NCBI GenBank assembly: GCA_964387585.1
Contig: CAYLWW010000040.1
Span: 1 to 13,982, forward strand
Reading direction: 5' to 3'
Origin: CAYLWW01 sp964387585
GTDB lineage: Bacteria > Pseudomonadota > Alphaproteobacteria > Rickettsiales > Midichloriaceae
DNA: 13,982 bases
The position numbers were made by a program, and so were the translations under genes. Positions 7,771 through 13,982 of this stretch are shown piece after piece; the stretch's first letter is position 1; every line of letters starts with the position of its first letter. Under the pieces are notes generated by a model. The model saw only the letters and a program-made list of their open reading frames with translations, was not told the origin of the DNA and made no database searches.

Positions 7771-8334
7771 TTATTCAGTCCTATCTATAACTTTAGTTCC
7801 ACGTCTTATTTTGCGTTGTAGAACCAATAAGCCGTATATCAAAGCTTCAGCAGTTGGTGGGCATCCAGGGACGTATACATCAACAGGAACTATCCTATCA
7901 CAGCCTCGCACCACAGAGTAAGAATAATGGTAATAACCACCCCCATTAGCACAGCTTCCCATAGATACAACCCATCTAGGTTCAGGCATTTGGTCATATA
8001 CCATACGCAATGCTGATGCCATCTTATTGGTTAAAGTGCCTGCTACTATCATAACATCAGATTGCCTAGGGCTAGGCCTAAACAGCATTCCAAAACGATC
8101 CATATCATATCTAGCAGCAGCAGCATGCATCATCTCTACAGCACAGCACGCTAAACCAAAAGTCATAGGCCATAATGAACCAGCTCTAGCCCATGAAATT
8201 ACATCATCTAATTTTGATATAATATAGCCATTACTACTAACTTCTTTTGCAGCTTGGTTTAGTATATCTCTTTCTTTTTGAGCTATCTCAAAATTAGCAT
8301 AGTTATATTTATTGTTTTTATTATCTACTATCAT
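7771..8334 (-). CDS. nuoB: NADH-quinone oxidoreductase subunit B (N2 cluster)
   Basis: NuoB carries the terminal iron-sulfur cluster N2 of complex I, which passes electrons to quinone. The 187-residue product keeps the four cluster cysteines: the adjacent pair C63-C64 in FGLACCAVEM, C128 in SMGSCANGGG and C158 in VPGCPP. Other family blocks are ARYDMDRFG, RPSPRQSDVMIVAGT and MPEPRWVVSMG. Residues 1-35 are a variable hydrophilic N-terminus. The start is ATG 8334, with no good ribosome site; a small stem-loop lies 11-31 bases upstream of it. Transcription order here is nuoB then nuoA, the reverse of the usual order, so the two genes were probably rearranged but remain linked. A plus-strand frame across 8027-8227 is a shadow of this gene. 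Confidence 0.97.
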   Translation of the reverse strand: MIVDNKNNKYNYANFEIAQKERDILNQAAKEVSSNGYIISKLDDVISWARAGSLWPMTFGLACCAVEMMHAAAARYDMDRFGMLFRPSPRQSDVMIVAGTLTNKMASALRMVYDQMPEPRWVVSMGSCANGGGYYHYSYSVVRGCDRIVPVDVYVPGCPPTAEALIYGLLVLQRKIRRGTKVIDRTE

Positions 8335-8344
8335 ACGTAATAAG

Positions 8345-8365
8345 CCATAAAGATATTTTTTATGG
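8345..8365. repeat. Stem-loop just upstream of nuoB
   Basis: CCATAAA and TTTATGG form a perfect 7-base-pair stem with a 7-base loop, 11 bases before the nuoB start codon on the minus strand. No T-run follows in the minus direction, so it is not a standard terminator. It could affect translation or mRNA stability of nuoB, or be chance in AT-rich DNA. Confidence 0.25.
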
Positions 8366-8386
8366 TAGCAATTAGTTAGTAAAGCA

Positions 8387-8401
8387 ACTCAAAAGTTGAG
8401 T
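8387..8401. repeat. Small inverted repeat between mutM and nuoB
   Basis: ACTCAA and TTGAGT form a 6-base-pair stem around a 3-base loop, 34 bases after the mutM stop codon on the minus strand. No T-run follows on that strand, so it is at best a weak 3'-end structure for mutM. Confidence 0.2.
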
Positions 8402-8435
8402 GAATTTTTATCAAAAATTATAACTGCTAATATTT

Positions 8436-9377
8436 TTATAATTGGCAGTTATTACAATAAAAAGTAGATCTACCATTTAATACCACTTTTTGTATTACAC
8501 CATTACAACTAACTCTATAGCAGCTTTTGCTTTCTCTATTATATACCTGAAAATTATTTTGAAAGCTACCTGAATTACCATCAGCTTTCTTATAATCTTT
8601 TAAAGTAGAACCACCTGCTAATATAGCAGATTCCAATATATGCTTTATAGCTAAAACTAAGTTATTACAGTCTTTATCAGATAAAGAAATGGCTAATCTA
8701 TTAGGATTAATTTGTGCATGAAATAAGCTTTCATTAGCATATATATTACCAACTCCCACTAAGATTGAATTGTCCATTAGTATGCTTTTTATGTTGCGTT
8801 TAGAGTTAGTTTTATTCAAAGCATTTATTTTTTCACTGAAAAAATTACTCTTAAAATCAGCTGTTAAAGGTTCTATACCCAAAGAAAAAAATATTGGATG
8901 AGAATATAAATGCTTAAGAAAAGAAGCATGATCATAATAATGTGTCTTAATAGGAATAGTGGTAACTAATCCAAAACGACGTGGATCATGATATATTAAA
9001 GTTAACTCTTGATTTGAGTTAGGCAAAGTATAAGTGACTTTAACGTGTGTGTTATGATTATTTAGTAACTCTAGGTTGCTTTTTGTTATAAGCAATAGTT
9101 TACCTGACATACCTAAATGCACAACTAAAACTACTGAACTAGCACTAGCACAATCTTTATTCTTAATTAAATCAGTAGAAAAATTTAATAAAATTAATAT
9201 GTACTTACTACGCCTCCATACCTTAACAACTTGATAATTAATGATATTATCTGGAAAATCATTAGGGTAATGTAGGCGTAAACTTTTATTGCTAAGGCAA
9301 ACTTTTCTAAAAGTAGCGCCAATGATATTATTATGTAAATGACGTACTATATTTTCTACTTCTGGAAGTTCAGGCAT
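8436..9377 (-). CDS. mutM: Formamidopyrimidine-DNA glycosylase (Fpg/MutM)
   Basis: This is a bifunctional base-excision repair enzyme that removes 8-oxoguanine and FaPy lesions and nicks the abasic site. The start must be ATG 9377, giving MPELPEVENI, because the processed N-terminal Pro is the catalytic nucleophile; the frame is open six codons further upstream but those are not expected in the protein. The product is 313 residues. It keeps Pro and Glu of PELPE, the catalytic Lys in RRSKYILIL (57 after Met removal), HLGMSGKLL, HDPRRFG, the helix-two-turn-helix block NIKSILMDNSILVGVGNIYANE, GGSTLKDY and a C-terminal zinc finger. It is about 40 residues longer than E. coli Fpg through loop insertions near 68-80, 105-112 and 160-190. 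Oddly, the first zinc cysteine pair is C-x4-C (CYRVSC) instead of C-x2-C; the rest (x16, C-x2-C) is normal. No ribosome site is visible. Confidence 0.95.
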   Translation of the reverse strand: MPELPEVENIVRHLHNNIIGATFRKVCLSNKSLRLHYPNDFPDNIINYQVVKVWRRSKYILILLNFSTDLIKNKDCASASSVVLVVHLGMSGKLLLITKSNLELLNNHNTHVKVTYTLPNSNQELTLIYHDPRRFGLVTTIPIKTHYYDHASFLKHLYSHPIFFSLGIEPLTADFKSNFFSEKINALNKTNSKRNIKSILMDNSILVGVGNIYANESLFHAQINPNRLAISLSDKDCNNLVLAIKHILESAILAGGSTLKDYKKADGNSGSFQNNFQVYNRESKSCYRVSCNGVIQKVVLNGRSTFYCNNCQL

Positions 9378-9484
9378 TTGAAAAATGTAAATCAATATTT
9401 ACTATAATAATTCAAATGTAATATATAATATTATATTGATTATGAATAAATATATTTTTGCTTTTACTTCACAATTAGTAAAAA

Positions 9485-9748
9485 CTAACCATAAAGGATA
9501 ATACCAAGTACAATCGCTATTTCAGAAATAACTGAGGCAGCATTAGCTATCATTATAATATAATTTTTCTTTATAATACCATAGATCAACCAACTAATAG
9601 CAGCTATTAAAGCCACTATATTACCTAACATTGAAATATCACCGGCACTATGACTTTCTATAATTTTATATACCTGCATATATCCAGCTATAGGTGCAAT
9701 TACCCCCACTGCGTACATATAAACATCATAACTACGAGTAAAATTCAT
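9485..9748 (-). CDS. SemiSWEET-type sugar transporter (PQ-loop family)
   Basis: This is a small membrane protein of 87 residues from ATG 9748; a GTG at 9760 would give 91 and cannot be excluded. It has three transmembrane helices, the bacterial half-size version of SWEET transporters, which work as dimers and move sugars down their gradient. Visible family marks are the helix-1 PIAGYMQVYKI (P-x4-Q form of the PQ motif), the following loop with SAGDIS, the helix-2 SWLIYGIIKKN and the helix-3 IANAASV. The Trp of SWLIYG and the Asn of IANA are 16 residues apart, as I recall for the sugar-binding pair of characterised SemiSWEETs. The substrate cannot be told from sequence. It is 107 bases upstream of mutM on the same strand, with no obvious functional link. 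For a host-dependent bacterium it suggests passive sugar exchange with the host; that is inference. Confidence 0.87.
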   Translation of the reverse strand: MNFTRSYDVYMYAVGVIAPIAGYMQVYKIIESHSAGDISMLGNIVALIAAISWLIYGIIKKNYIIMIANAASVISEIAIVLGIILYG

Positions 9749-9898
9749 ACCACCATCCACAAAAATTTTCTTACTTTTTATAATAATATAGAGATAAAGT
9801 TATCTAAAACTTAATTCATTTTCATATTATTATATAACTATGGTATAACTAAAATAATATTATCTCAACTAAATAATAAAAAAGCTTCGATATTTCAA

Positions 9899-9943
9899 TG
9901 TAATAATAACGTCATTACACATTGTTCTAAAAACAATGTTTTT
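9899..9943. terminator. Two adjoining hairpins, possible transcription end
   Basis: ACATTGTT (9919-9926) and AACAATGT (9932-9939) form a perfect 8-base-pair stem with a 5-base loop, followed on the plus strand by a short T-run (9939-9943). Immediately left, TGTAAT...ATTACA (9899-9919) forms a second stem. On the minus strand these follow the terminase stop codon by 30-75 bases, where a terminator would be expected, but the T-run is on the plus side, where no gene ends. The rest of the 226-base spacer between the terminase and SemiSWEET genes (9749-9974) shows nothing else I can identify. Confidence 0.35.
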
Positions 9944-9974
9944 AGCTTAAAAGTGAAATTTAAAAAAACAACCC

Positions 9975-11459
9975 TTACAACACAGTAATTTTTTGGTTCA
10001 ATACTTTTTTAAAATTCATATTATGGTATGACCAATTCAAAAACTGCACTAGAGAATCAACCTGATCATCGTGCTTTGAATAAGGGAAATTAAAAAGCTC
10101 ATTTTCAAAATCATCTTTCCATAAAGCTGTTTTATCTAAAAAAAATCTACCACTTTCAAAAATAGGAGAAATTAGAATCATCCTGGTTAGTTTATCATAT
10201 TTAGGAATTATTGGTATTATAGGAAGCACATTTTTGCAATTATTATTGATGCCAGAAAGAGTAAGCTCTTGAATTAGCTGTTGCCCGCTAGCTTTATCTT
10301 CTAATAATATCGTATTTGGTTGAAACTTCTCATATAGCTTAATTACAGATTTTTTTAAATAAGGATATTCAAGTTTCTCTCTAAAAACATCAAGTAAGTA
10401 GTAACAATTATTCGCCACTCCTATAGTTAAGCATACACTATAATCACTATGATCTTTGGCTTTTATAGCGCAATCCCAGCTTTGGTATATTATAATTTCA
10501 TCTTTAATATGTTGAATTTCTTCTTTTAAATAGTATTTTAGCCAAGTTTGCTTAATAAAACTTGAATTTAGATGTTTTGGCTCTTGTTGATATTGCGCTG
10601 AAAAAGCGTAATTTCCCATTTCCTGTTTTATTTGATTTAAAGTGCAGTCATCATAACGTTTATTATCTAACAACTCTCCAGCAGACCTTTTATATTGAAA
10701 ATCTCCAAAATTTATTAATTCTTCAGATTCAGCAATAATAGGAATTTTTAATAAATCCCATCCCCCTTTATTGATAAGATGACCGCTTAAATCATCTGCA
10801 TGCAACCTTTGCATTACTATTACTATTCTGCCATTTATTTTATCATTCAATCTAGATATTAAAGTTTGTTCAAACCATTTAATTGTTTTTTCTCTTTCAT
10901 TATTACTCTGTATACGTAAAGGTGATTGTGGGTCATCTAAAATAATAATGTCGGCTCCCTCTCCAGTTAAGGTACCACCTACTGAAGTTGCAAAACGAAA
11001 ACCTTGTTTAGAAGTTGCAAGTTTAGCTTTATTATTATTCCCTTTAGTAATTTTAGTTTCTGGGAAATAATGTTTAAACCAATTAGAATGCATAATTGTT
11101 CGGCAATCCTGAGAATGTTTATAGCTTAAAGCTTGACTATAGCTTACTACTATTATTTTTTTACTAGGATTCCTAGCTAATAAGAAAGCAGGCCAAGCAA
11201 CACTCACACAAATAGATTTCATTGAGCGAGGAGGGATGTTGATAATTAAACGTTTAATTTTACCTTGCTCTACTGCCTTAAGATAATCTATAATTAAATC
11301 TATGTGCCAATTTTCTTGAAAGCAAGTTATTGGATGTAATGTTTTAAAAGATTTGAATATAAAGCTTTTATGGTTATTATATAATACCTTTTTTAAAATG
11401 TTGCATAACTTTAAAGCCATAATTAGCTGTGAATAATCAATTAATGTATTTTTTACCAT
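9975..11459 (-). CDS. Phage-type terminase large subunit
   Basis: A 494-residue DNA-packaging motor of the TerL type (the COG5362 / psiM2 ORF9-like group). The N-terminal ATPase shows a Walker A-like IPPRSMKS (75-82), a Walker B IIILDD (171-176) and a coupling-type motif IVIVMQRLHADD (212-223). The C-terminal nuclease shows the expected acidic residues: D329 in YQSWDCAIKA, E387-D388 in NTILLEDKASGQQL and D464-D465 in KHDDQVDSL. It appears full length with catalytic residues intact. No portal, capsid, small terminase or other phage gene lies in the window. Genes on both sides are chromosomal (SemiSWEET and motA), so it is an isolated phage-derived gene or part of a scattered prophage. Isolated terminase genes of this group are recurrent in Rickettsiales genomes. 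The ATG at 11459 has no ribosome site. Base use resembles its neighbours, suggesting long residence. Confidence 0.92.
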   Translation of the reverse strand: MVKNTLIDYSQLIMALKLCNILKKVLYNNHKSFIFKSFKTLHPITCFQENWHIDLIIDYLKAVEQGKIKRLIINIPPRSMKSICVSVAWPAFLLARNPSKKIIVVSYSQALSYKHSQDCRTIMHSNWFKHYFPETKITKGNNNKAKLATSKQGFRFATSVGGTLTGEGADIIILDDPQSPLRIQSNNEREKTIKWFEQTLISRLNDKINGRIVIVMQRLHADDLSGHLINKGGWDLLKIPIIAESEELINFGDFQYKRSAGELLDNKRYDDCTLNQIKQEMGNYAFSAQYQQEPKHLNSSFIKQTWLKYYLKEEIQHIKDEIIIYQSWDCAIKAKDHSDYSVCLTIGVANNCYYLLDVFREKLEYPYLKKSVIKLYEKFQPNTILLEDKASGQQLIQELTLSGINNNCKNVLPIIPIIPKYDKLTRMILISPIFESGRFFLDKTALWKDDFENELFNFPYSKHDDQVDSLVQFLNWSYHNMNFKKVLNQKITVL

Positions 11460-11474
11460 GAATAATATATTTAA

Positions 11475-11488
11475 AAGTAAATTTACTT
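11475..11488. repeat. Perfect 14-base palindrome in the terminase/motA divergent spacer
   Basis: AAGTAAATTTACTT lies 16 bases upstream of the terminase start in the 189-base region between the divergent terminase and motA genes, which must hold both promoters. It could be an operator, but the AT-rich composition makes chance likely. I could not pick out a convincing -35/-10 pair in this spacer. Confidence 0.2.
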
Positions 11489-11634
11489 ACCTGGAAGTTA
11501 TAAAATTAAATTTTACTTTTAATAAAAATTACTAAAAATAAAGTTTAATTTTTGAAAAAAATTATATATAAGTGTTTAAAGTTAACTAATTTTACATACT
11601 TTTAAAGTAGTAAAGTAAAAAAAGAAAATTTCTA

Positions 11635-11640
11635 AAAGGA
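11635..11640 (+). promoter_or_regulatory. Shine-Dalgarno for motA
   Basis: AAAGGA with 8-base spacing to ATG 11649. It fixes the motA start and is one of the few good ribosome sites in the window. Confidence 0.65.
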
Positions 11641-11648
11641 AACATAAA

Positions 11649-12518
11649 ATGTCATTTCGTATAGGATTAATCATTGTCATAATTGGAGTAATTGTTGGCT
11701 ATATAGGTGGTGGGGGTAATATTAAAGTATTATTACAGCCTTTTGAGTGGGTAGTAATACTGAGTATTACTATTGGTAGCTTTATTATGTCTAATCCTAA
11801 AAATACTCAAAAATCAGTACTTAAAAGCCTAAGTAAATTAAATAAAGATTCACCTTGTAATAAAAGTGAATATGTTAAGTTACTAATATTTTTATTTAAT
11901 TTCTTTAAGTATAGTATTTCCACTAGCTTAGCTGAAGTGGAGCAGCATATAGAAAATCCCGAAAAAAGTAAATTTTTTCAAGATTTCGCGGTTATAACTA
12001 AAAATAAAGAGGCATTAACCTTTTTCTGCGATTACTTTCGTATCATCACTCTAGGTTTTGATGATACACATGAGTTAGATAATATGATGGAATATAGAAT
12101 TAATGAAAGAAGAGAATATTATAAAAACATATCATATTCTGTGCAAAGATTAGCAGATGCTCTACCAGGTATTGGTATTATAGCAGCTGTATTAGGTGTG
12201 ATTATAGCAATGGGGGCTGTTGATGCTGAACCTAGTGTTTTAGGTTATAAAGTTGCTTCAGCTATGGTAGGAACATTACTAGGAGTACTATTATGTTATG
12301 GGGCGCTAATGCCTATTGGATATTACTTAGATAAATTTTTTGAATCAGAAGTAAAAATTTTAGAATGTATTAAAATAGCGATAATGTCATATATTAACGG
12401 ATATCCACCGTCAATATCAGTAGAGTTTGCAAGACAAGTTATACAAGTAGAATTTCAACCTTCATTTTATGAGCTTGAAAGTGCTATACAAACATATAAT
12501 TCTAATGCAGTAAAGTAA
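11649..12518 (+). CDS. motA: Flagellar motor stator protein MotA
   Basis: MotA is the larger subunit of the proton-driven flagellar stator; with MotB it forms the inner-membrane channel that turns the rotor. The product is 289 residues, normal length, with four membrane segments: two near the N-terminus (about 4-22 and 33-48) and two in the second half (about 172-190 and 202-224). Visible signatures are FEWVVILSITIGSFI, EVEQHIENPEKSKFF, ADALPGIGIIAAVLGVIIAMG and MVGTLLGVLLCYGALMP. Both functional prolines, P173 and P222, fall at the E. coli positions. In the cytoplasmic loop the Glu at 98 is kept, but counting back from the IENP block the position of E. coli Arg90 seems to be Ile, so the electrostatic contact with FliG may differ. 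It has its own ribosome site and is followed by motB after 81 bases. Confidence 0.95.
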   Translation: MSFRIGLIIVIIGVIVGYIGGGGNIKVLLQPFEWVVILSITIGSFIMSNPKNTQKSVLKSLSKLNKDSPCNKSEYVKLLIFLFNFFKYSISTSLAEVEQHIENPEKSKFFQDFAVITKNKEALTFFCDYFRIITLGFDDTHELDNMMEYRINERREYYKNISYSVQRLADALPGIGIIAAVLGVIIAMGAVDAEPSVLGYKVASAMVGTLLGVLLCYGALMPIGYYLDKFFESEVKILECIKIAIMSYINGYPPSISVEFARQVIQVEFQPSFYELESAIQTYNSNAVK

Positions 12519-12599
12519 TTTAGTGCTATATAATTAAGTTGGCAGAAACATTTGATTCTCTCTATTTTCTATGTGCTTGTTATTATCTTAAGGTGAAAT

Positions 12600-13520
12600 A
12601 TGAAAAATAAAAACAGTAATCAAAATAAAGTAATACCAATAATAATAAAGCGTATAGTTGGAAACAAGCACGAACACTCTCATAACGGAGCGTGGAAAGT
12701 AGCTTATGCTGATTTCGTAACTGCTATGATGGCTTTCTTTTTATTATTATGGTTACTTAATTCAGTTCCTTCTTCTAAGTTAAAGGGTATAGCGCAATAT
12801 TTTGAACCTACTATAGGAATATTGGGTAAAAGCGGCTCGAATAGTGATAATAATAGTAGAAAAAGTAATGAAAAAGACGAAGTAGATAGCGAAGGAGTTA
12901 ACGTTAAAGGAATAGTTTATGGAGTGCCTCAAACAGGTAGTACAACAAACAGCGATATGAACGATAATGCAGAAGAAAAAGAGCAGGTTGAAAATGAAAG
13001 ATTTAGTATATTTGAAAAAGAATTGAATAAAGCTATACAAAATGATTCTACCCTTAAACAATTCAAAGATAGTATAAGTCTTACTCAAACAGCAGAAGGT
13101 TTAGTGATAAAAATTACTGATGCTGATAAAAAACCTATGTTTCAAGCAGGAAGCGATAATCTTGAAGCATATGCTAAAGTTATATTAAAGAAAGTAGCTG
13201 AGTTAATAAAATATTCTCCTAATTTTATAGCAATTGGAGGATACACCGACAAATCAAATGATAGCTCTTCAGAAGATTATTCTAACTGGGAGTTGTCAGC
13301 AGATCGAGCTAATGCTACAAGAAGGTTTTTAGTATCTTCTGGTATAGCTCCAGAAAAAATAGCTCGCATAACTGGATTTGCTGATACAGATCCTTTAGTT
13401 CCTAGCAATCCTTATGATTATAAAAATAGAAGGATTTCCATAATGCTATTAAGAAACTCAGCTATGCCTTCATATAAAGTATCTATCACTCCCGATCTCA
13501 TGCTTAATACAAAAAATTGA
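12600..13520 (+). CDS. motB: Flagellar motor stator protein MotB
   Basis: MotB anchors the stator to peptidoglycan and supplies the proton-carrying Asp. The 306-residue product has a short cytoplasmic N-terminus, one membrane helix AYADFVTAMMAFFLLLWLL with the essential Asp (D38), and a plug/linker region about 58-145. The linker is unusually rich in Asn, Ser and Glu. A C-terminal OmpA-type peptidoglycan-binding domain follows (about 170-290): IGGYTDKS (GYTD in place of the common GHTD), NWELSADRANATRRFL, GIAPEKIARITGFAD and NRRISIMLL. The start ATG 12600 is supported by AAGGTG four bases upstream. The minus-strand frame at 12780-13088 is a shadow. No other flagellar gene is in the window, so motAB are apart from the main flagellar clusters. 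Confidence 0.95.
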   Translation: MKNKNSNQNKVIPIIIKRIVGNKHEHSHNGAWKVAYADFVTAMMAFFLLLWLLNSVPSSKLKGIAQYFEPTIGILGKSGSNSDNNSRKSNEKDEVDSEGVNVKGIVYGVPQTGSTTNSDMNDNAEEKEQVENERFSIFEKELNKAIQNDSTLKQFKDSISLTQTAEGLVIKITDADKKPMFQAGSDNLEAYAKVILKKVAELIKYSPNFIAIGGYTDKSNDSSSEDYSNWELSADRANATRRFLVSSGIAPEKIARITGFADTDPLVPSNPYDYKNRRISIMLLRNSAMPSYKVSITPDLMLNTKN

Positions 13521-13548
13521 TAAATAACTATAATAATTTTTTATCAAT
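13516..13548 (+). terminator. Hairpin at the motB stop codon, possible 3' end
   Basis: ATTGATAAA (13516-13524) and TTTATCAAT (13540-13548) are perfect 9-base arms with a 15-base AT loop; the motB TGA is inside the left arm. No T-run follows, so it is a weak candidate terminator or mRNA-stabilising stem. The following spacer to about 13687 holds no gene that I recognise. Confidence 0.3.
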
Positions 13549-13687
13549 CAGCAAGTTTGGAGTATGCGACCTTCATCAGCAAAATAATATAATCGCTATT
13601 TTCCTTAATGAGATTGTTCTACTTTGTTTAGCTTTAAAGTATATGTTGATAAAAGCGTTATAGTCATTCCAGTTGACATTAGTATAA

Positions 13688-13982
13688 ATAAGGGATGTTA
13701 TATTCATTAGATTTATAGAGGCAGGAGGTAGTAAGAGCTCTCATTGTCGACTTTTATTCATAACCCTTATGGATGGGCAAAAAGAGGAAAAGTGATTTAT
13801 GGGGAAATTTCTGGCAGAAGATATGCAAGAGAGAGTTTTATAGCGGCTAAATGCGCTTCCAATATACTGGCACCCGCTTGTTTTCAAGGAACTTGCAACA
13901 CAGAACTGTTTAATTTTTGGATCCAAAACTTTCTTGTGCCAACTTTAAAACATGGCCAAGTTGTGATTATGGATAATGCAAG
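13688..13982 (+). pseudogene. IS630-family transposase remnant, frameshifted, cut by window edge
   Basis: The plus strand encodes the middle of an IS630-type DDE transposase. The clearest part, from 13753, reads FIHNPYGWAKRGKVIYGE, then SGRRYARESFIAA, LAPACFQGTCNTELFNFW and finally VVIMDNA, which contains the second catalytic Asp; the frame runs off the window. Upstream the match continues in another frame (FIEAGGSKSSHCRL, 13712-13753), so a one-base change in the T-run near 13752-13755 separates the two halves. The first catalytic Asp, usually in a DE[AS]G block, is missing: only EAGG remains. A stop (13685-13687) precedes this piece and no N-terminal helix-turn-helix region is recognisable further left. 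The G+C content is visibly higher than in motB and the spacer, as expected for a newcomer. A -1 programmed frameshift is possible in this family, but the lost Asp favours decay. Confidence 0.75.

Noticed and set aside
8027..8227. Plus-strand frame inside nuoB
   Set aside because: It is wholly antisense to a highly conserved gene; a shadow frame.
9423..9436. 14-base perfect palindrome ATATAATATTATAT upstream of mutM
   Set aside because: It contains only A and T, so it is expected by chance in this composition.
9975..11459. Terminase as part of a gene transfer agent cluster
   Set aside because: The Walker A region (IPPRSMKS) is unlike that of the Rhodobacter-type GTA terminase, and no other GTA gene is present.
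12780..13088. Minus-strand 102-codon frame inside motB
   Set aside because: Antisense to the motB linker; its Phe/Ile-rich composition reflects the reverse of Asn/Glu/Lys-rich codons.
13673..13701. TTGACA followed after 17 bases by TGTTAT, a promoter-like pair
   Set aside because: The -35 is perfect but the -10 is poor, and what follows is only a broken transposase; likely chance or a relic.
13741..13926. Minus-strand 61-codon frame at the right end
   Set aside because: It is opposite the recognisable IS630 transposase sequence, which explains the bases better.

Overview
The window is very AT-rich and looks like the genome of an obligate intracellular alphaproteobacterium of the order Rickettsiales. 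This rests on several traits seen together: low G+C, many genes without a clear Shine-Dalgarno sequence, an ankyrin-repeat protein, a ProP-type (MHS family) transporter, complex I and cytochrome c maturation genes, an isolated phage-type large terminase gene, and a decaying IS630-type transposase. A complete motA-motB pair adds flagellar stator genes. Within Rickettsiales that points to a flagellated lineage such as a Midichloriaceae-like symbiont rather than classical Rickettsia. This placement is inference; no rRNA gene or taxonomic marker search was available.

Layout: positions 1-11459 are read almost entirely on the minus strand. From left to right they hold an ankyrin-repeat protein (about 76-2049), a small Gly/Ala-rich unknown protein (2160-2501), a ProP-like transporter (2720-3979) directly behind a LuxR-type regulator (3994-4836), a 291-base spacer with a 20-base palindrome and a possible small reading frame, ccmF (5128-7263), nuoA (7352-7720), nuoB (7771-8334), mutM/fpg (8436-9377), a SemiSWEET sugar transporter (9485-9748) and a phage-type large terminase (9975-11459). 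The strand then switches: motA (11649-12518) and motB (12600-13520) run rightwards, followed by the frameshifted remains of an IS630-family transposase that runs off the right edge (13688-13982).

How the genes work together: nuoB, nuoA and ccmF serve the respiratory chain (complex I subunits and haem attachment to cytochrome c) and may be one transcript. Their order is nuoB before nuoA, the reverse of the usual nuoA-nuoB. The LuxR-type regulator and the ProP-like transporter almost touch and are probably one operon, with a lux-box-sized palindrome upstream. The SemiSWEET and the ProP-like carrier fit uptake of solutes from a host cell. The ankyrin protein is a candidate host-interaction protein. 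MotA and MotB form the proton-driven flagellar stator. The terminase has no other phage gene beside it, so it is a relic or a dispersed gene rather than part of a visible prophage.

No tRNA, rRNA, CRISPR array or complete mobile element was seen, and no gene-free stretch exceeds 300 bases. The most notable points are a mutM zinc finger with a C-x4-C first pair, the swapped nuo order, the palindrome in front of the luxR-like gene, the unknown N-terminal domain of the ankyrin protein, and a short repeated motif (ATCCCGAACTTGGG type) lying just beyond the 3' ends of two minus-strand genes.
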